A DNA stretch of 64,000 bases, from the NCBI RefSeq assembly GCF_019097595.1, contig NC_080722.1, forward strand, positions 22,979,130 to 23,043,129, in the 5' to 3' direction. This stretch comes from Hemibagrus wyckioides (Eukaryota; Chordata; Actinopteri; Siluriformes; Bagridae). Of the stretch, positions 1 through 13,510 are shown in pieces. Positions within the stretch are counted from its first letter, which is position 1, and every line of letters begins with the position of its first letter. The notes beneath the pieces were generated by a model. The model was given only the letters and a program-made list of their open reading frames with translations. It had not been told where the DNA came from and searched no databases. The position numbers and the translations under genes are program-made.

Positions 1-985
1 GAGCTGTGAGTAACGAAGTAAAGTTAGAGGAGCTGCAGGAATCAGGAAAAGATGAACATTTATATAAGATACATGGCAAGGCGAGTAAAAACACTGAACT
101 CTAAATAGTAATCGAGCCGTAGTAATCTAATCCTTCTGCTCAGACTGCACAGTCATTGTGGTTATTTTCTGCAGCGGGATTAAAACAGGCCTTAAGTGAG
201 CGATGCCAACAGGTTCGCCACGTTACAGACGCAGCCTGCAATATAAATAGCAGCAAATCATCAATAGTAATCATCATCAGTCTGCAGCATGTGAAGCGCA
301 AAATGAAAAACGCGTGTCCATATGTCTGCCAGGGCATCTCACCGGGGGTACAATTAGATGACAGCACGGGATGCTGGGAAGACGAGAGTGGGTGGGACAG
401 TAATGATGGAACAATGGCAGGAGGATTGAGTGAAAGGAACAAGAAAAAGAGGAAGCTCTTGTTAAAAGCATTGGCGCGGATGACGGCTGGAAACCAATTG
501 AAGACAGGAGCAGGAGTGACCCAAGCCACTGGACAGCTACTGAGCCTCCTGGAAAGATTAACATGTGTGTGTGTGTGTGTAACTCAGTGTAAACTGCAGA
601 AACGGGAGAGAGAGATAAACTTTGGACAGTGTGGACTAAAAACAGATGCTGCCCAATGCGGTTAATTATTTGAACTAAGATTCCAACTTGAGTGCAAATC
701 GATTCACCTAACTTTTTTTTTCTCCCCCTGAGATTCAGTTTGCTGAAGGCAGTGTGATGCTGGGAAGGACTGAGCAAGTGAGTAAATAATGACACAACTA
801 ACGTCTCTAACCGCTAATATGCAAACTGTTTTCATTTTCACCAAAGTACTTCCACATTTAGTTTTGCATGGTACTAAAACCCTAACAGCTTGATCCGCCC
901 ATGACTATTGCGCCGCGTCTACTGGCTTCTCTGTTTGCCATTTTGTCTGATTATTTATTCTCTCCATTTCAGTTTCCATTTTAAG
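1..985. other. Single-copy DNA, no gene assigned
   Basis: Frames of 169 codons on the plus strand and 129 and 172 on the minus strand overlap at 140-795, but none has recognisable domains or splice context, and a (GT)n tract runs through them. The 200-450 block is compositionally balanced and could be regulatory. Confidence 0.35.
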
Positions 986-990
986 GATGC

Positions 991-1060
991 GGTGGTACCT
1001 CTGTGGTTAAGGCTTGAAGCGAGCGATGGGAAGGTATCAGGTTCATATGAAATGACTGCC
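991..1060 (+). repeat. tRNA-derived SINE relic
   Basis: gatgcggtggtacctctgtg then gttaaggcttgaag and aaggtatcaggttcatatga resemble the A-box and B-box regions of the fish SINE at 50.3 kb, strongly decayed. Confidence 0.4.
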
Positions 1061-2180
1061 AGAACACCATCCAGTGCTTAGATTACACCATAACCTCTAT
1101 CTCAGTGTTTTTAACTAGAAACACTGGCCAAAATGAATAAATGCACATTTACATATTTTACAAGAACAGTCTAGTCAAACCAGGTTTATGTATTTTACTG
1201 TAGATATGTTTTTGAAATGATCATCATTTCTAACACGGATGAGTTCGTGTAAAGTCAAGTGTCATTTTGAGCTACTTGAGTAAGTGGAGGAGAAAGCTGG
1301 TAAACTGCTGATGTGGATCTTTGTAAAATCTAAACTGAGAAAATCACCACTGAATGCCATTTAAAACCACATAACATGTGGCACCAACATTTCCCAAGAG
1401 CAGGCTTATGAAATGAATGTTTATTGTGTATGTACAGGTATGTATAGTATATCAGAGGTTTAGTAACTCACTTTTGTTTATTGTGAAGTTTTGCTGAGAA
1501 GCAGGCAAACAGGCTCAGGCTTGACGATCTGTTTGGTGCGGGTTCAGCAGATAAAGCTCTTTCTTTTTAAGAATTCCACTGGAAATCTTTTAGTCCTTCA
1601 TTCTTGACTCATTGGGATTAAGATGATTGATTAGAGTTTTAGTTCTGCCTTATAATAGTGAACTACTGTTTATAATCTTTGTTTGATCTTAAATTAGATT
1701 CAGGTCGCCAACTCAGCGTGACCAAATTCCCAGAGAGATATCATAATATCTATCTACAATGGATATAAATATATCTACACAGTCTACCCTGTTAAAATGA
1801 CTGGTTTTTGTGATGTGTGAGGGAAAAAAAGATCGAATCAGAACTTTTTCTTTCCTCAATATGAGATTTCTTTTGAACGAAATGCACAAATTAAGGAAAA
1901 AACAATCAAATTATTTAGGGAAAAACAGGAAATGTTTGCATAAGTGTGCCATAATTGGAGAGATGGCTGTGTTCAGGATGAACCAATCACAGTTAATCTA
2001 ATGCTAGAAAGTAATTATCATCCAGCTGCCATCAATGTGATTCTGATTAAACCCCAAATAAAAATCAGCTGTTTCTTTAGAATTTTCTTCACATCTTCTC
2101 GGTTTCATGTGACTGCTGAAGTCGTGGTGCAAAAAGAGCTTACAGAGCATACACGGTATCTCACTTGTTAAAAGGAATTG

Positions 2181-2559
2181 ATCAGGGCAGGAGTATGAAA
2201 GAATTTCCAAAGAATTAGATGTACTATGGAAGACTGTAAAGGCAACAAACAGAGAAAATGGAGTAGCACAGTGACATCACCAAGAACAGGACATCCCTCC
2301 ACTTACCAGAGAGGCTGCCAGGAGACCTACAGCAACATTAAATAAGCTGCAAGAATGACTGATGACAGCTGAATACTCTCTGCATGTGACAACAATCTCT
2401 CATATTCTTCATGGATTGGATTATGGGGTATGGCAGATAGACAAGAGCCCTCTCTTACACACAAAAAACATCCATGTTCATCTAAATCTCCCCAGACATG
2501 GTGGAGAAATGTCTAATGGTCTGATGAGGGCAATTGTAAAAGGTATGTTTGGTGAAAAA

Positions 2560-2634
<75 letters not shown>

Positions 2635-2850
2635 CAAAAAAATCACCATACGTACAGTGCAGCATGATGGTGGCAGCATCATAATATTTTACAGCTGGAG
2701 GGAATCATGAATAGCCACAAATATCACTCGAATTTACTGTAACGAGTTCGCAAGAAAGAGTGGGAAAATATTCCCAAGTCAGCATCAACCATACTCAGAC
2801 TCTTCTTACCCCAAAAAGACTAAGTGGTGTAGCAAAATTAACAAGTGTAG
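2181..2850 (+). pseudogene. Tc1-like relic interrupted by a TA microsatellite
   Basis: Blocks in transposase order: gaatttccaaagaattagat, agtgacatcaccaagaacag, gaggctgccaggagacctac, catgtgacaacaatctctca, ccatgttcatctaaatctcc and gcagcatgatggtggcagca. All frames are broken. A poly-A then (TA)n tract (2555-2631) replaces part of the middle. Confidence 0.75.
2569..2631. repeat. (TA)n microsatellite
   Basis: About 31 uninterrupted units preceded by 14 A. Confidence 0.97.
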
Positions 2851-2859
2851 GTCTTCCTT

Positions 2860-4430
2860 CACAAAAAATGTTTTTCACTTATTTAGTATAATTAGTATAC
2901 TTTCTCATTGAGGGTGGAAAAATCTCTGACAAGATATATTTTGATTTAAATGTTTCACCTCACAAAAAAAGCCATTTTAACAGGGCTATTTAAACATCCA
3001 TCCCTCCCTCCATCCATTTCTGACAGTATATATAATAATCTGACCATTTCAGGACATGTTAAAAGAATTCATTACTGACACAGCTACTGTTGTTCTAACA
3101 GCTTTATTAAGTGTATAAATTACAACAGCTTTTTGTTCTTCAAATGCAGTGAAGAAAATAATCTAAATAATCACGTAGAATGGAGTATGGCTGGAGTGAG
3201 CAACGCTGAGCCATCAACTGCATCACTCCAAACCTTACAATGTGTTTGGCAATGAGAGTTTCTGAGAGGATGTTTACAATTATTATTTGGTCATTTTTCC
3301 AATCATTGTTAGAAAACTATTATTATTTAAAATAGCTATAATGACAGCAGTACAGTATTGTGATAAAACTGAAAATGTCTGCACTGTATGTCAAGCCAAA
3401 CCTAGCTCTAACCTCCACAAGTTCATTAAATTTCACTCTTCTTCGGTTGCACGATGTCCGTTCCACAGGCTGGGGGCTTTGTCACACTGGCTGGTCATTC
3501 GGTTATTAAGTCATGGTGAATATGGCGGGTGTTAAAAGTCACACATATTTAGTCTGCTTTCTCTGCATCACAAAGTTCTTGGAAAAAGAGCTTACAGAAA
3601 ATCAAGCAGGAAACATCGAGAACACTGAGCCTGGCATCGCAGGCTGAAATACTACTTTTCTTGGATGACGTTCAAAAATGGCCCAACTTTTCCCTCGGCA
3701 CGGACCACTACACTCCCAGCTGTTTTCTTTTGCGTCCTTTTTTATGCCAAACAGTTAATCATAATAACACCATTAGTAGCTGACGTCAATAAGAATTATG
3801 CTTAAAGATGATTGGTGTAAATCACTGCCATCCTGCCCCTGGTGCAGACAGACTGAAGGCAGTTTTCCTCTGCTCTTCATAAACAAGTGGATAAAGACAA
3901 GAAGAAGATTTTATAGGAAACTTTTTCATTTACTTTTTGACCATAAGGAATTCACCAAAGAGTTGCTCTAGCTATTGACAACAGCTACAGTGAGAGCAGA
4001 GAGATTTTTATACAAACATTTCACGTCTATGAGAGAAATAGCATGCTGACACGTACGAAATAAAAGTAAAAACTCTTGACTAATGTCTAATATTTACAGT
4101 ACTGTAAAATATAAAAATAATGGAATTAAATGTTTCTTCATTAATAAAATGATAAAGAGTAGTTAACACAAGTGAGAACGTGAGCAAAGTCAATATCTGG
4201 TGTGACAGCAAAAAACTGTCCAGCTTTCTACAGAAAATTTGTTGGTACAAACAGACCGTTATACTTTTTCATAAATAAAAACAAATCTGCATTAAAAGTG
4301 GTGTGCTTAAGACCTCAGGCCAGAATCAGTCCTCACACAGAACCTTGCCTCCACCTGCCCTTTAACCCTCATGTTCTCTTCCCTGCTTAGTGTATGATTA
4401 GCTCATTGTTTTTTCTAGATTTTATATCAC
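2860..4430. other. AT-rich intergenic DNA
   Basis: No gene or repeat boundary recognised. Confidence 0.45.
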
Positions 4431-4438
4431 TTTTTATA

Positions 4439-5427
4439 AGCACAAATTGTTTGCAGGTTATTTTTATAGTACCAAATTCACATTTCTTACACCTAAATAC
4501 TCCTGTGTTCTCCTGACGGCAGGAGTGGTTAAAGCTGGGGATGTAAATAACACATAAGCTTCTTTAGCAAGTGTCTCTGAACATTCAGAAAACCTCTGCA
4601 AGCGTCACGATTTAAAACTAAATGTTTTTCTGTTCTGAAAAAAACTAAGCCTAAGTATTCTTGGGAGGAAAAAAAAAATATTTTGACTTTTATTTAATGA
4701 ACTGCAGCCGGTTGCGTCGGGAACATATGCTCTCTCTCGTAGTTTTGTCTGAGCGCAAATGACCACTTCGCTTCGGTTTATGGCCGACTATAGAAATGAA
4801 CAGTTACGACAAGTAACACAGTTTAAAGGTAGCATTAGTTACAGCTAAACACGAGTAACTTTCCTCTGGTAGGTGCAACATCAGTCGTAAACAAATTGCT
4901 AATTCTGTTCCAAGTGCATGTTTACTGAGCATTAATGGATTTTTCCTTTTTTTTCTTTGTGAGAGAATAATGGCTTCTTTATGTGTGTATTTTTGTGGGT
5001 TTATGATCACTGGACACGGCCACCTCACTGAAATGCACTGTAACAACACATAGGACCATGTAGCATCACAGGATGAATTCCAAGTAATTTATGATCTCGG
5101 CAGTCACTTTATTAGAAACACGTGTTCTTAATACATGTGCAGTTATCTTAGCCAATCACATGGCAGCCAGGTTGATTAGGGAGATCAGAGGAGACCGACC
5201 AGCCTCTTTCAGGCTGACAGGAAGATGACAATAATGCAAATAAGCATGCTTAACACCTGTGGTAACCACAGAGGTTTTCTGAATGTTCGGAGACACTTGC
5301 TAAAGAAGCTTATGTGTTATTTACATCCCCAGCTTTAACCACTCCTGACTTCAGGGGAACACAGGAGTATTTAGGTGTAAGAAATGTGAATTTGGTACTA
5401 TAAAATAACCTGCAAACAATTTGTGCT
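4439..5427. repeat. 160-bp inverted repeat with 670-bp spacer
   Basis: Arms at 4439-4598 and 5269-5427 are inverse copies with about five mismatches and one single-base gap (about 96 percent identity by eye). The arms start agcacaaattgtttgcaggt and end cagaaaacctctg. Neither arm codes. The spacer includes a Tc1-type MITE fragment (5090-5260). Confidence 0.95.
5090..5260 (+). repeat. Tc1-type MITE fragment
   Basis: cactttattagaaacacgtg, then ccaatcacatggcagccagg and gagatcagaggagaccgacc, as in a frequent fish MITE. Confidence 0.55.
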
Positions 5428-5429
5428 GC

Positions 5430-7110
5430 TGCTAACTAACTAACTGCTAACTGGACGACTTCATGTCCCAGAGCCCTGAATATTGATGTATTTCCTGTTT
5501 ATTTCTGATCATTCTGACTAGCTGATAAACACACTCACAACGTACCTTACGTGGAGCAGTACAGCCAATAATCTCAATGTACACTTTAGGACAGACTTTA
5601 CACCCTCACTTCATGAACAACACAGTTCAGCCTCATATACAACACAGTGACTAGAATGATCTTTATAACTTTAAAAGAACTTTCAAAGGGTTTCATGTCA
5701 TGCTGATATTCTAAACATTAACGGGATCAAACTTCCTTCCAGCAGTTCAAGTATAGTGTTTTATTTAATATTTATCATGTGTGTGTACTCATTTCAACCC
5801 ATTTATCAAAGATAATCAAAAACATTGCAACAAATATCAGCCTCATTGATGAACCTTCTAGTAAAGCTGAGTGTAAATGTTTTCAAATGTTGTCAAACCA
5901 AACACACCATGTTTTTCATTTAATACGTATTTTCTTTCTTCTCCTGGACATAAACACCAATCAGCTGAGAATTACCAAGTGACTTCACAGCACAGCTGAT
6001 TTATATTTAGTTACCCACAAATCTTACAGTGAGCTGAATGCAACAAAATGATGACAGAGTGGTGCACCAGTGGCATCTAAATGCTTTTTGTGCACTAAAT
6101 CTTCCAGTAAGGCAGCTCAGCCACTGCAGCTACCACAGACACACTGAAGGCATGAATACACCCCTCTCTCACCATGTGGATGTGTGCAGATGCCAGCGGT
6201 ATTGTTCACAGTCAGTTATGCATATCTATAGGATTAAATGTGGTGCCCACTAGAAGGCACATGAGAGTCAGAACATCTCTTTTCATCTGGGTCCAAACCA
6301 ATCTGTAACGTTTTTAACCAATTTCATGCACAGTGACGTTCAACACACCGACATCCTGTTTCTGTTTAAAACTTTCTGCAGATTTTTGTCACTGGTTTGC
6401 ATCTCAAATAGAAAAAACACATTAAAATACTTTTTACATTTAAAGCTATTTACTAGGGTTAAGAGGTTTTTAGAATTAAAATACTCAGTAATAATCCAGA
6501 CTAGTATATAAGAATGTGATTTGTGATGTAACATTAGTTTGTTTGTTTAGTTGTGGACGCAGTGCTACATGCCTCCACTAGTTACATTAATTAAGCTCAC
6601 ACTACAGGGATATGCTAAAATGACCGTAGGATGCGTGCGGTAGTTAGTTAACAGCATATCAGCATTTACTCTTCCTCCTGTTATAGAGCAGCAGCTCATG
6701 TGTACAAACTGAACGGTCACTGAATATTTCCTTAAACTTGTGTGTGTAATTGAATAGACGCCTGATTTGTAATATGTATGCAACTCATCCCCAATGATCA
6801 TGAACTGAAGAGGTTCATGTTCACTTCCAGCACCGCAGAATCTCTCAAGTGATACACGACAGACTGAATTTTGGACTTGGTTGCAGAACGGAGGCTGTGT
6901 GTGTATATGTTTGTGTACACTGCAGCAGGAATGAAAATCTGCACCATGCTTCCGCTAAGCTGGCCAGCTTTTTAAGCAGTAAAGCAAGAACAAAACCACT
7001 GGAACATTACAGAACCCATTTTAAACAACTTATAAGAAGCCAAGTGGCAGAAGTTCTTTTTTTCCCCTTTCTTTTCTTTCTTTCTTCTTCTTTTTAAAGC
7101 CTCTCACGCT
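5430..7110. other. AT-rich intergenic DNA
   Basis: No gene, transposon end or tandem array recognised; short frames only. Confidence 0.45.
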
Positions 7111-7114
7111 CCAG

Positions 7115-7300
7115 TTGCAGCTAGTGTTCCAGGGTTGAGGACACCCCGCTGCTAATTAAGAGCAAACTAAACGGGTGAGACTGCCTTTTTTACGAGCTGT
7201 GACTGTGTGTCCGTTCCCTTTCCAACACAATGATCAATGAGCAGCCAGATTAATAGCTTTGCATTCAGTGAAGTAAACGTCCATGTGTTCTGCTGGATCT
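7115..7300. promoter_or_regulatory. Candidate conserved non-coding element
   Basis: Repeat-free block with ctgctaattaagagc and a Sox-like acacaatgatcaatgag. No coding evidence. Confidence 0.27.
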
Positions 7301-7929
7301 TTTGATTTTTTTTATTTTATTTTTTTATTACGACAGAGGAAACTTTGCATAGTGTGGGCCGTGACATATTCGATCTACTGATTTCAAACCGAGCAAAGAG
7401 CGGTAAGATCACGTGTGATGTGGCCAACATGAATTTGCTTAACTAATGCGTTAGCGGATGCGAGTGTGCGTTTGTGTGAAGCCAATGTAACACTTACATC
7501 AAGACAAACCCCATTACTGCGGGAGCAAAATAACAGCTTGCATTAGTGAAAAGCAACTGTGGATAATTTGCTGTTGAATAATCCGAGCCTGCTGTGATTT
7601 ATCCAGCTGGAAACAAAAGAGAAAATGTTGCCTGAAGAACAGACTAAACCATGATCAAGAAGCTGAAGGACTATGTTACACCAACATAGACTCACAACTA
7701 GCCCTTTCTGCCGAATACAAGAGAACCAGCTAGGATGTGAAGCTTCTGAAGTATATGAACGGTGAAAGTGAGGTTTACAAGCAGGATTTAGCAGCAGGAA
7801 CATTTAATGCAACTTTGGGCTCCACTTTATTTGGGATCTTGCACTGTGGTGACTGAAACACCCAACTATCTACAGACCTGTCAGAGTTTCCTCAATAGAG
7901 AACACATTTCCTACAAACTGCTGAGAAAT

Positions 7930-8000
7930 TCTACATTTACATTTCTGGCATTTGGCATATGCCTTTATCGAGAGAGATGTACAAAAGAGTCTATCAATAA
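7930..8000 (-). repeat. SINE tail remnant
   Basis: On the minus strand gataaaggcatatgccaaat followed by gccagaaatgtaaatgtaga matches the SINE tail. Confidence 0.5.
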
Positions 8001-8029
8001 ATACATCACAACTTTTATAACACACTATT

Positions 8030-9700
8030 AGAACACAGATTCTACATTATTACACCACAGTGTTGCTGAAATCTTGAATGTGATTCATAAGAAGGTGAAA
8101 TATTCATTTTTTCATTTTCTATAACAGCAGCTGTTTGAGTCGTCCCGGCTTCAAGGGACATGCCCTTGTTCTAATATGTTAGCATTTCAGTAGTAACTCC
8201 CACAGGAAACTGCATAACAGACATTTAATCAAATAAAAAATACTTATTAATATGGTGAAATGTTCTGTGAAAGAGGTTTATTTCAAATTCATTTCACATC
8301 TAGACTCCAGTGTCAGTCAGAGGTAAAACAGCAATTTTAGGTTTTCAGAAGAGGAAGTCTTTTTGTCTTATTCACAAAGTTCTTACTTTTTTTATCAATT
8401 AATCTTAAAAGTAAAAAAGAAAGGCTTATGAGGCAATAGCTGTTTATTGCTGCTGTAATAACCAGAACTAACAACATTAAACATAACTATGAACTTATTT
8501 GAAGAATGACATGCAGTTAGCATTGCTGTGGTATAAGAGGACCAACATGCTTTATTGGAAAATAATAAAGTTCAGGATGTCACAGTGACACTGTTCCACT
8601 TCACACCACACCAGCATTGGTCATTTTCCCAGAACAGCACACCTGTTGTGTTTAATCAGAACTACAACAGCAGAAATCAACTCAATAAATCAAGTGTAAA
8701 CAAGCTAATCTAAAGAGAAATACTACCATGGAGTATCTTGAATATCTTAATCTCTGGATCATGTCAGTACCAAACTTCACATCAAATCTGATGCCACTGC
8801 ACTTGTTCAGTAGAATAAAGGAACTTCTTAACTTCTGCAACCTGAGGAAATGAATATAAATGCACAAGACAATGAAAACCAAACTTAAGTTACTGTTACT
8901 TTATAATGGATAGAAAGCTAATCCACCCATATTCATTTCCTCTTTTTTCACGAGTTGAGGCCTGATCCGAGTTAAATCCTAAAAGAGATGTCCTTCAGAA
9001 GGCCTCAGGTGGTTCAACCCTTCATTCTTGCTCAACAATTTCCAGCAATGCAAAATGCCTTTATTCATTCATGTGACTTAGAAAGATATTATATCAAAGA
9101 ATATTTTGAAAGACAAAAAGAAAAGACTATTTCAAAGAATTAACTAACTGTTCCTCTTTTCAGGGACTTACACAAGCCTGAAGCCCACTGCAGCAGAGAC
9201 TCATTTAGGTGTAACGGAAATGCTGTCCAGAGCTGTAGAGTCCTTGAATGTCTAGTCAGAGGAAACAGTAGAACCTTGCTTTTACAGTGTTTTTTTTAAA
9301 CTCTGCTTGAGATCTAGATGTCTATTAGAACATCATAGCTGTTTGCTGGAATTCACTGGAAGGTTCTTCAGCTGCCTGCTTGAGGCGAGGTTTCACATGA
9401 CCTGCTTCATAGCACTGAAGAGGAGACGGGCATTGATGCCAAGCTCTAAGTGCCAACATAAAGACTGAAACAAATTCTTTGGACTGACGTGCGATCCATT
9501 CTCCAATTCCACCTCCTGGACAATTTCAGGACACGTGCGAGAATAGGCAACTTGTTAGCATGCAGGAAAGCAGGACCTGCTTATGACGGGAAAGCAGTGG
9601 TGAAGCAAATATTTTAACGACAGAAAAAGTACTTCTGTACAAATTAAATCCAGCATCATACAAAACACTTTAAAGTGTAAAGCTTGATAATTCCATCTGA
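8030..9700. other. Single-copy AT-rich DNA
   Basis: No gene or transposon end recognised. The block at 9350-9600 has more balanced composition and may be regulatory; it has no usable open frame. Confidence 0.4.
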
Positions 9701-9713
9701 AGCACATGCTTCT

Positions 9714-9715
<2 letters not shown>

Positions 9716-9747
<32 letters not shown>
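9716..9747. repeat. (CT)n microsatellite
   Basis: About 15 dinucleotide units. Confidence 0.95.
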
Positions 9748-9749
<2 letters not shown>

Positions 9750-10396
9750 ACTGTACATGTACTCTATAACAGTTAAACCAGATAAGAACATCACAACAGA
9801 ACTAAAATGTTTTCCTTCATTCCCTTCAAACCAACAGCATATGCCAGTTATATACACAGTGTGTGTGTGTGTTTGTGTTTAATTAAGAATGCATTGTATG
9901 CTAAACTTCAGGACTACATACAACTAAAGTGCTCGCATAACTGAAGTGCCCTTATGCCTGGCAGTTTCTCTACACTCTGTGCTTCACTGCTCCACACTCA
10001 CAGATGCACTTAAACACTTGTTAAATACGTCCATTTCATATCTGTTCATTAGCACAGTGATGTACATTAAACTTGTGTTGCAGGGTATCACATTGTATCA
10101 GCTGCTAGCATATTTGACATGTGCAGTGTGTAGAGAGTTAAGAGTTACACGAAAATCCTCACAGGTACCATGTTGCGCTTATATGGCTGCCAAAAATATC
10201 TGTGAAGTAAGATTAAACCAATGAAAGTGGCTTGAAAACCATGATTTCAAGCTTGTACATGAAACAAAACTGAAGCTGATTTTTTTATTGCTTTGCTCTG
10301 GTCTCTACACAGCGTCAGAACACTGCTGTGTGACTGAAGGGTTAAACTGAAGCACATGCCAAGAACTCCAACAGATGAATACTGCTCTGTCCGATA

Positions 10397-10521
10397 CACA
10401 CACACACACGCATGCGCACACACACACACACACACATACGGACACAGACACACACACATGCACACACACACGTACATTCACACACACACACACACACACA
10501 CGTACATTCACACACACACTC
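10397..10521. repeat. Compound CA repeat with internal duplication
   Basis: (CA)n interrupted twice by the same cacgtacattcaca unit, so part of the tract was duplicated. Overlapping frames here are artefacts. Confidence 0.92.
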
Positions 10522-10857
10522 ACAGTAATTGAAGGCCACCAGGGAACACATTACTACCGCTGCCCAATGACATGCTGGACATATTGAGATACTTAAGGAG
10601 CGGTTTACGAGAGCTGAGACTAGCGACTGGACAAGCTGCCAAACTGTTCAGCCTCTTTCTTGCTCTCTTTTCCCCCTCCCTCATTCTCTTCATCTCTTCT
10701 ACTCCTCATATTCTCTCCTTTCTATTTTGCTCTCGAGAGACTATTCAGTTGCTTCTCCCACAATAACTAATCATCCTGCCTCGCCACTTACCACTTTAGA
10801 GTTGGACTCGTTCTTCTGCTTATTCAAACAAGCTACAACTCATAATTCCTCCTCAGC

Positions 10858-11746
10858 GTGTGTGTGTGTGTGTGTGTATATTTTTCTTTCATGCACTACC
10901 CTCTGCCACCATGTTTGTGTGCTGTTGCTATGGGTTTCTGATAGCTCTGCGGCCATCGCGGCTAAACCCAAGCAGTGTTCACATTGTTTTTGTGGTAACA
11001 CTGACACACTCGCTGCCTCGCGTTCTTCCTCTCCTCTCTCCTCTCTCAGAGCAGATGTTCCAGCTGTGCAGACTGTGACATATGGATGCCTACGATGCCA
11101 AAGAGGCATGGCAAGGAAGACGAGATACGTAAAATAATAATAATAATATACAATAATAAAGGGGCACACCAAATGTGGGTCTGTTCAGTGGTTTCCAGAA
11201 GTGTGTGTGTGTGTATTGCTGAATTGATTGAGGCATGCTTGTTTTGCTGGGAACCTACAATGTGGACACAAGGCGCTGCCAAAGTGCCAGTTTTCTTGAT
11301 GGTCCCTCTGTGTCTGAGAGTGTGTGTGTGTGTGTGCATGTGTGTGTGCGTGTGTGTGCGTGCGTGCACGTGTGTCCTGGAAATAATACTTTGTTGATTT
11401 TTGCAAAGTGATAAGTACAGTGTCTGTTCAGTAATCCAGTAGATGTGCTCTAGTCAGGGTTTTGTGTGTGTGTGTGTGTTCTTGAGGGACATTCCAAGCA
11501 TTCCCAACTACAACAGCCTGGAGCAGCTACATTTGTATTGTCAAGAGCTGCAAAAGTACTCAATTTATCCTCCGTTCCACAGAAAACAGCAGCAAGCAGT
11601 TCGGCCCAATTATTATTTTTTTTCTCCTTATTTAACATCAATTTCCATGGTAACAAAATGGAAAAAATGAAGATGGGTTTGTGAAAAAATAAAAAATAAA
11701 AAATAAAAAACGGTTTTAATCTGTGTGTGTGTGTGTGTGTGTGTGT
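10858..11746. repeat. Cluster of GT microsatellites
   Basis: (GT)n tracts at about 10857-10878, 11202-11214, 11319-11372, 11463-11480 and 11721-11746 within 900 bases. They produce Cys/Val and Thr/His frames on both strands that are not genes. Confidence 0.9.
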
Positions 11747-11879
11747 TGTATGATTCTCCTAGTCTTTATCTCCTCCTCTAACCACACCAGTTTATCCATC
11801 ATGGTCAGAATCATTCCCGTGATTTTTTTTCCTGCCAAACCTGTCATAAATCATTGCACTTTCATGCTAAACGTCTATG

Positions 11880-11960
11880 TAATTGTATGTTAGAGATCCA
11901 ACCGGCTCTGGCAAGTCAATCCATTATCACCAACAACATGGCCAATGATATGGAATAGTA
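11880..11960. promoter_or_regulatory. Possible conserved non-coding block
   Basis: Short repeat-free stretch (tccattatcaccaacaacat, ggccaatgatatgg) without coding features. Weak call. Confidence 0.2.
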
Positions 11961-12705
11961 AAAGCCTCAGATAAACATGGAACAGCTCTGAATATTTAAT
12001 TTAATATTTATTTATATAGTATATTTTTTAAAAGCCAAAGGAACAGTGGCAAGGAAACACAGCATATATATATGTCAGAAGAAGAACTCTATACTCCTCT
12101 GGAGTTTTTGTTATGATGCTCAGGCTGAAATGTAGTTCCTCACTACTCAGGTCTGGTTCATTTTCATTTACTGTGCTGCATATTCCTCATGTGGCTCTAT
12201 AGTGTTTCTTCTGAGAAATAGGAAAAGCTTTGCACTGGATTATTTTTTAAACATTGTGGCTTTCAGCACAAACAGTGTAAAGGAGCATGAAGACAAGAAA
12301 CACAACGCTAAACCATATTTAAGCATGAAGAAACAAACAAGAGCTTTCATTACACGCAGATGCTCAACAGCCGAGGAATCCGAATGTCTGAATGCTGGAA
12401 AAAATAAACGGATCAAATCAAACCCCCTCCATCTTCTAGGTAATGGTAAATAATATAAGTTTGGAGGTGTTTAGACTAAAAGAAGGCTTCACTGCTACCA
12501 TACGCATGTGCTGATAGTAATCTGTCCATGTTTGTGTGATTGTATGAAATGTACGAACACAGACACTGAGCTCTCTCCTGTTTCTACACTGAGTGCAGTT
12601 GTGTCGCTTTAAACCCATGTGCAAAACAATGGGTCCCCTAGTGTGAAACAATGAAACTGTTACAAATGTTTTGGCATTGTTCATCATGAAATTAAATATT
12701 TTAGA

Positions 12706-13058
12706 TAATCTTCTTCTGGCTTTTCCCTTCAGGGGTGGTCACAGAAAATCATCTCTCTCCACCTATCCCTATCTTCTGCATCCTCAACACTTGCACCCAC
12801 TAGCTTCATATCCTCATTTATTCCATCCATATACCTCCTCTTTGGCCTTCCTCTTTTCCTCCTGCCTGGCAGCTCCATGTCCAACATTCTCCTACCAATA
12901 TACTCACTCTCCCTCCTCTGAACATGTCCAAACCATCTTAATCTGTCCTCCCTAACTTTGTCCCCCAAACGTCCAACATGAGCTGTCTGATGTACTCGGT
13001 CCTAATCCTGTCCAACCGTGTCACTCCCAAAGAGAACCTCAACATCTTCAACTCTAAA
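12706..13058 (-). mobile_element. 3' end of an RTE-type LINE
   Basis: The minus-strand frame (12729-12968) reads MGDKVREDRLRWFGHVQRRE, then RRKRGRPKRRYMDGINEDMK, the characteristic C-terminus of fish RTE-type LINEs. The 3' end lies near 12706. About 350 bases survive; the rest was never copied. Confidence 0.85.
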
Positions 13059-13329
13059 TATTTTAGATAATAAAAATAATTATACTACTAATAATAATAA
13101 TATAGTGCACTGCAACATTGCATTGCAATACTTTTCCGATGAACACATCAGTCTGCATCAAAATCTCCTCTGAAGCCTGGAGATGCTCTGCTTAAGTGAA
13201 ACCTGGCTTCAACTGGATCCTATGGCAGATTCAGTAGACTGTGTTTTAATGGAGCGAAGATTCATACTCACTGCACAGCAGGCTTTTAATACATTAGTTT
13301 GGGTCCCATGCAAAAACATGGCTTCACTG

Positions 13330-13510
13330 GGAGTCAATAATTGAGGAGGTTTGAACAAAAGTGTCATCTCTGTGACTGAGGCATGCACAGAATATGCTGC
13401 TTTTCAGAAACTCCTGGAAAACTCATGAACAGCAAAAAATATCCTGTGAGCAGAGGCTCTACGGGACGAAACATCTTGTTAATGAGAGAGATCAAAGGAG
13501 AATAAGCAGA
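13330..13510 (+). repeat. Tc1-type MITE relic
   Basis: aagtgtcatctctgtgactg, a cagaaactcctggaaa block and gagagagatcaaaggagaat follow the order of the family seen at 53.8 kb. Confidence 0.5.

Noticed and set aside
140..795. Overlapping frames of 129-172 codons on both strands at the left edge
   Set aside because: No recognisable domain, no splice context, a GT repeat runs through them, and both strands are open equally.
10247..11406. Many frames rich in Cys-Val or Thr-His
   Set aside because: Artefacts of CA and GT microsatellites.
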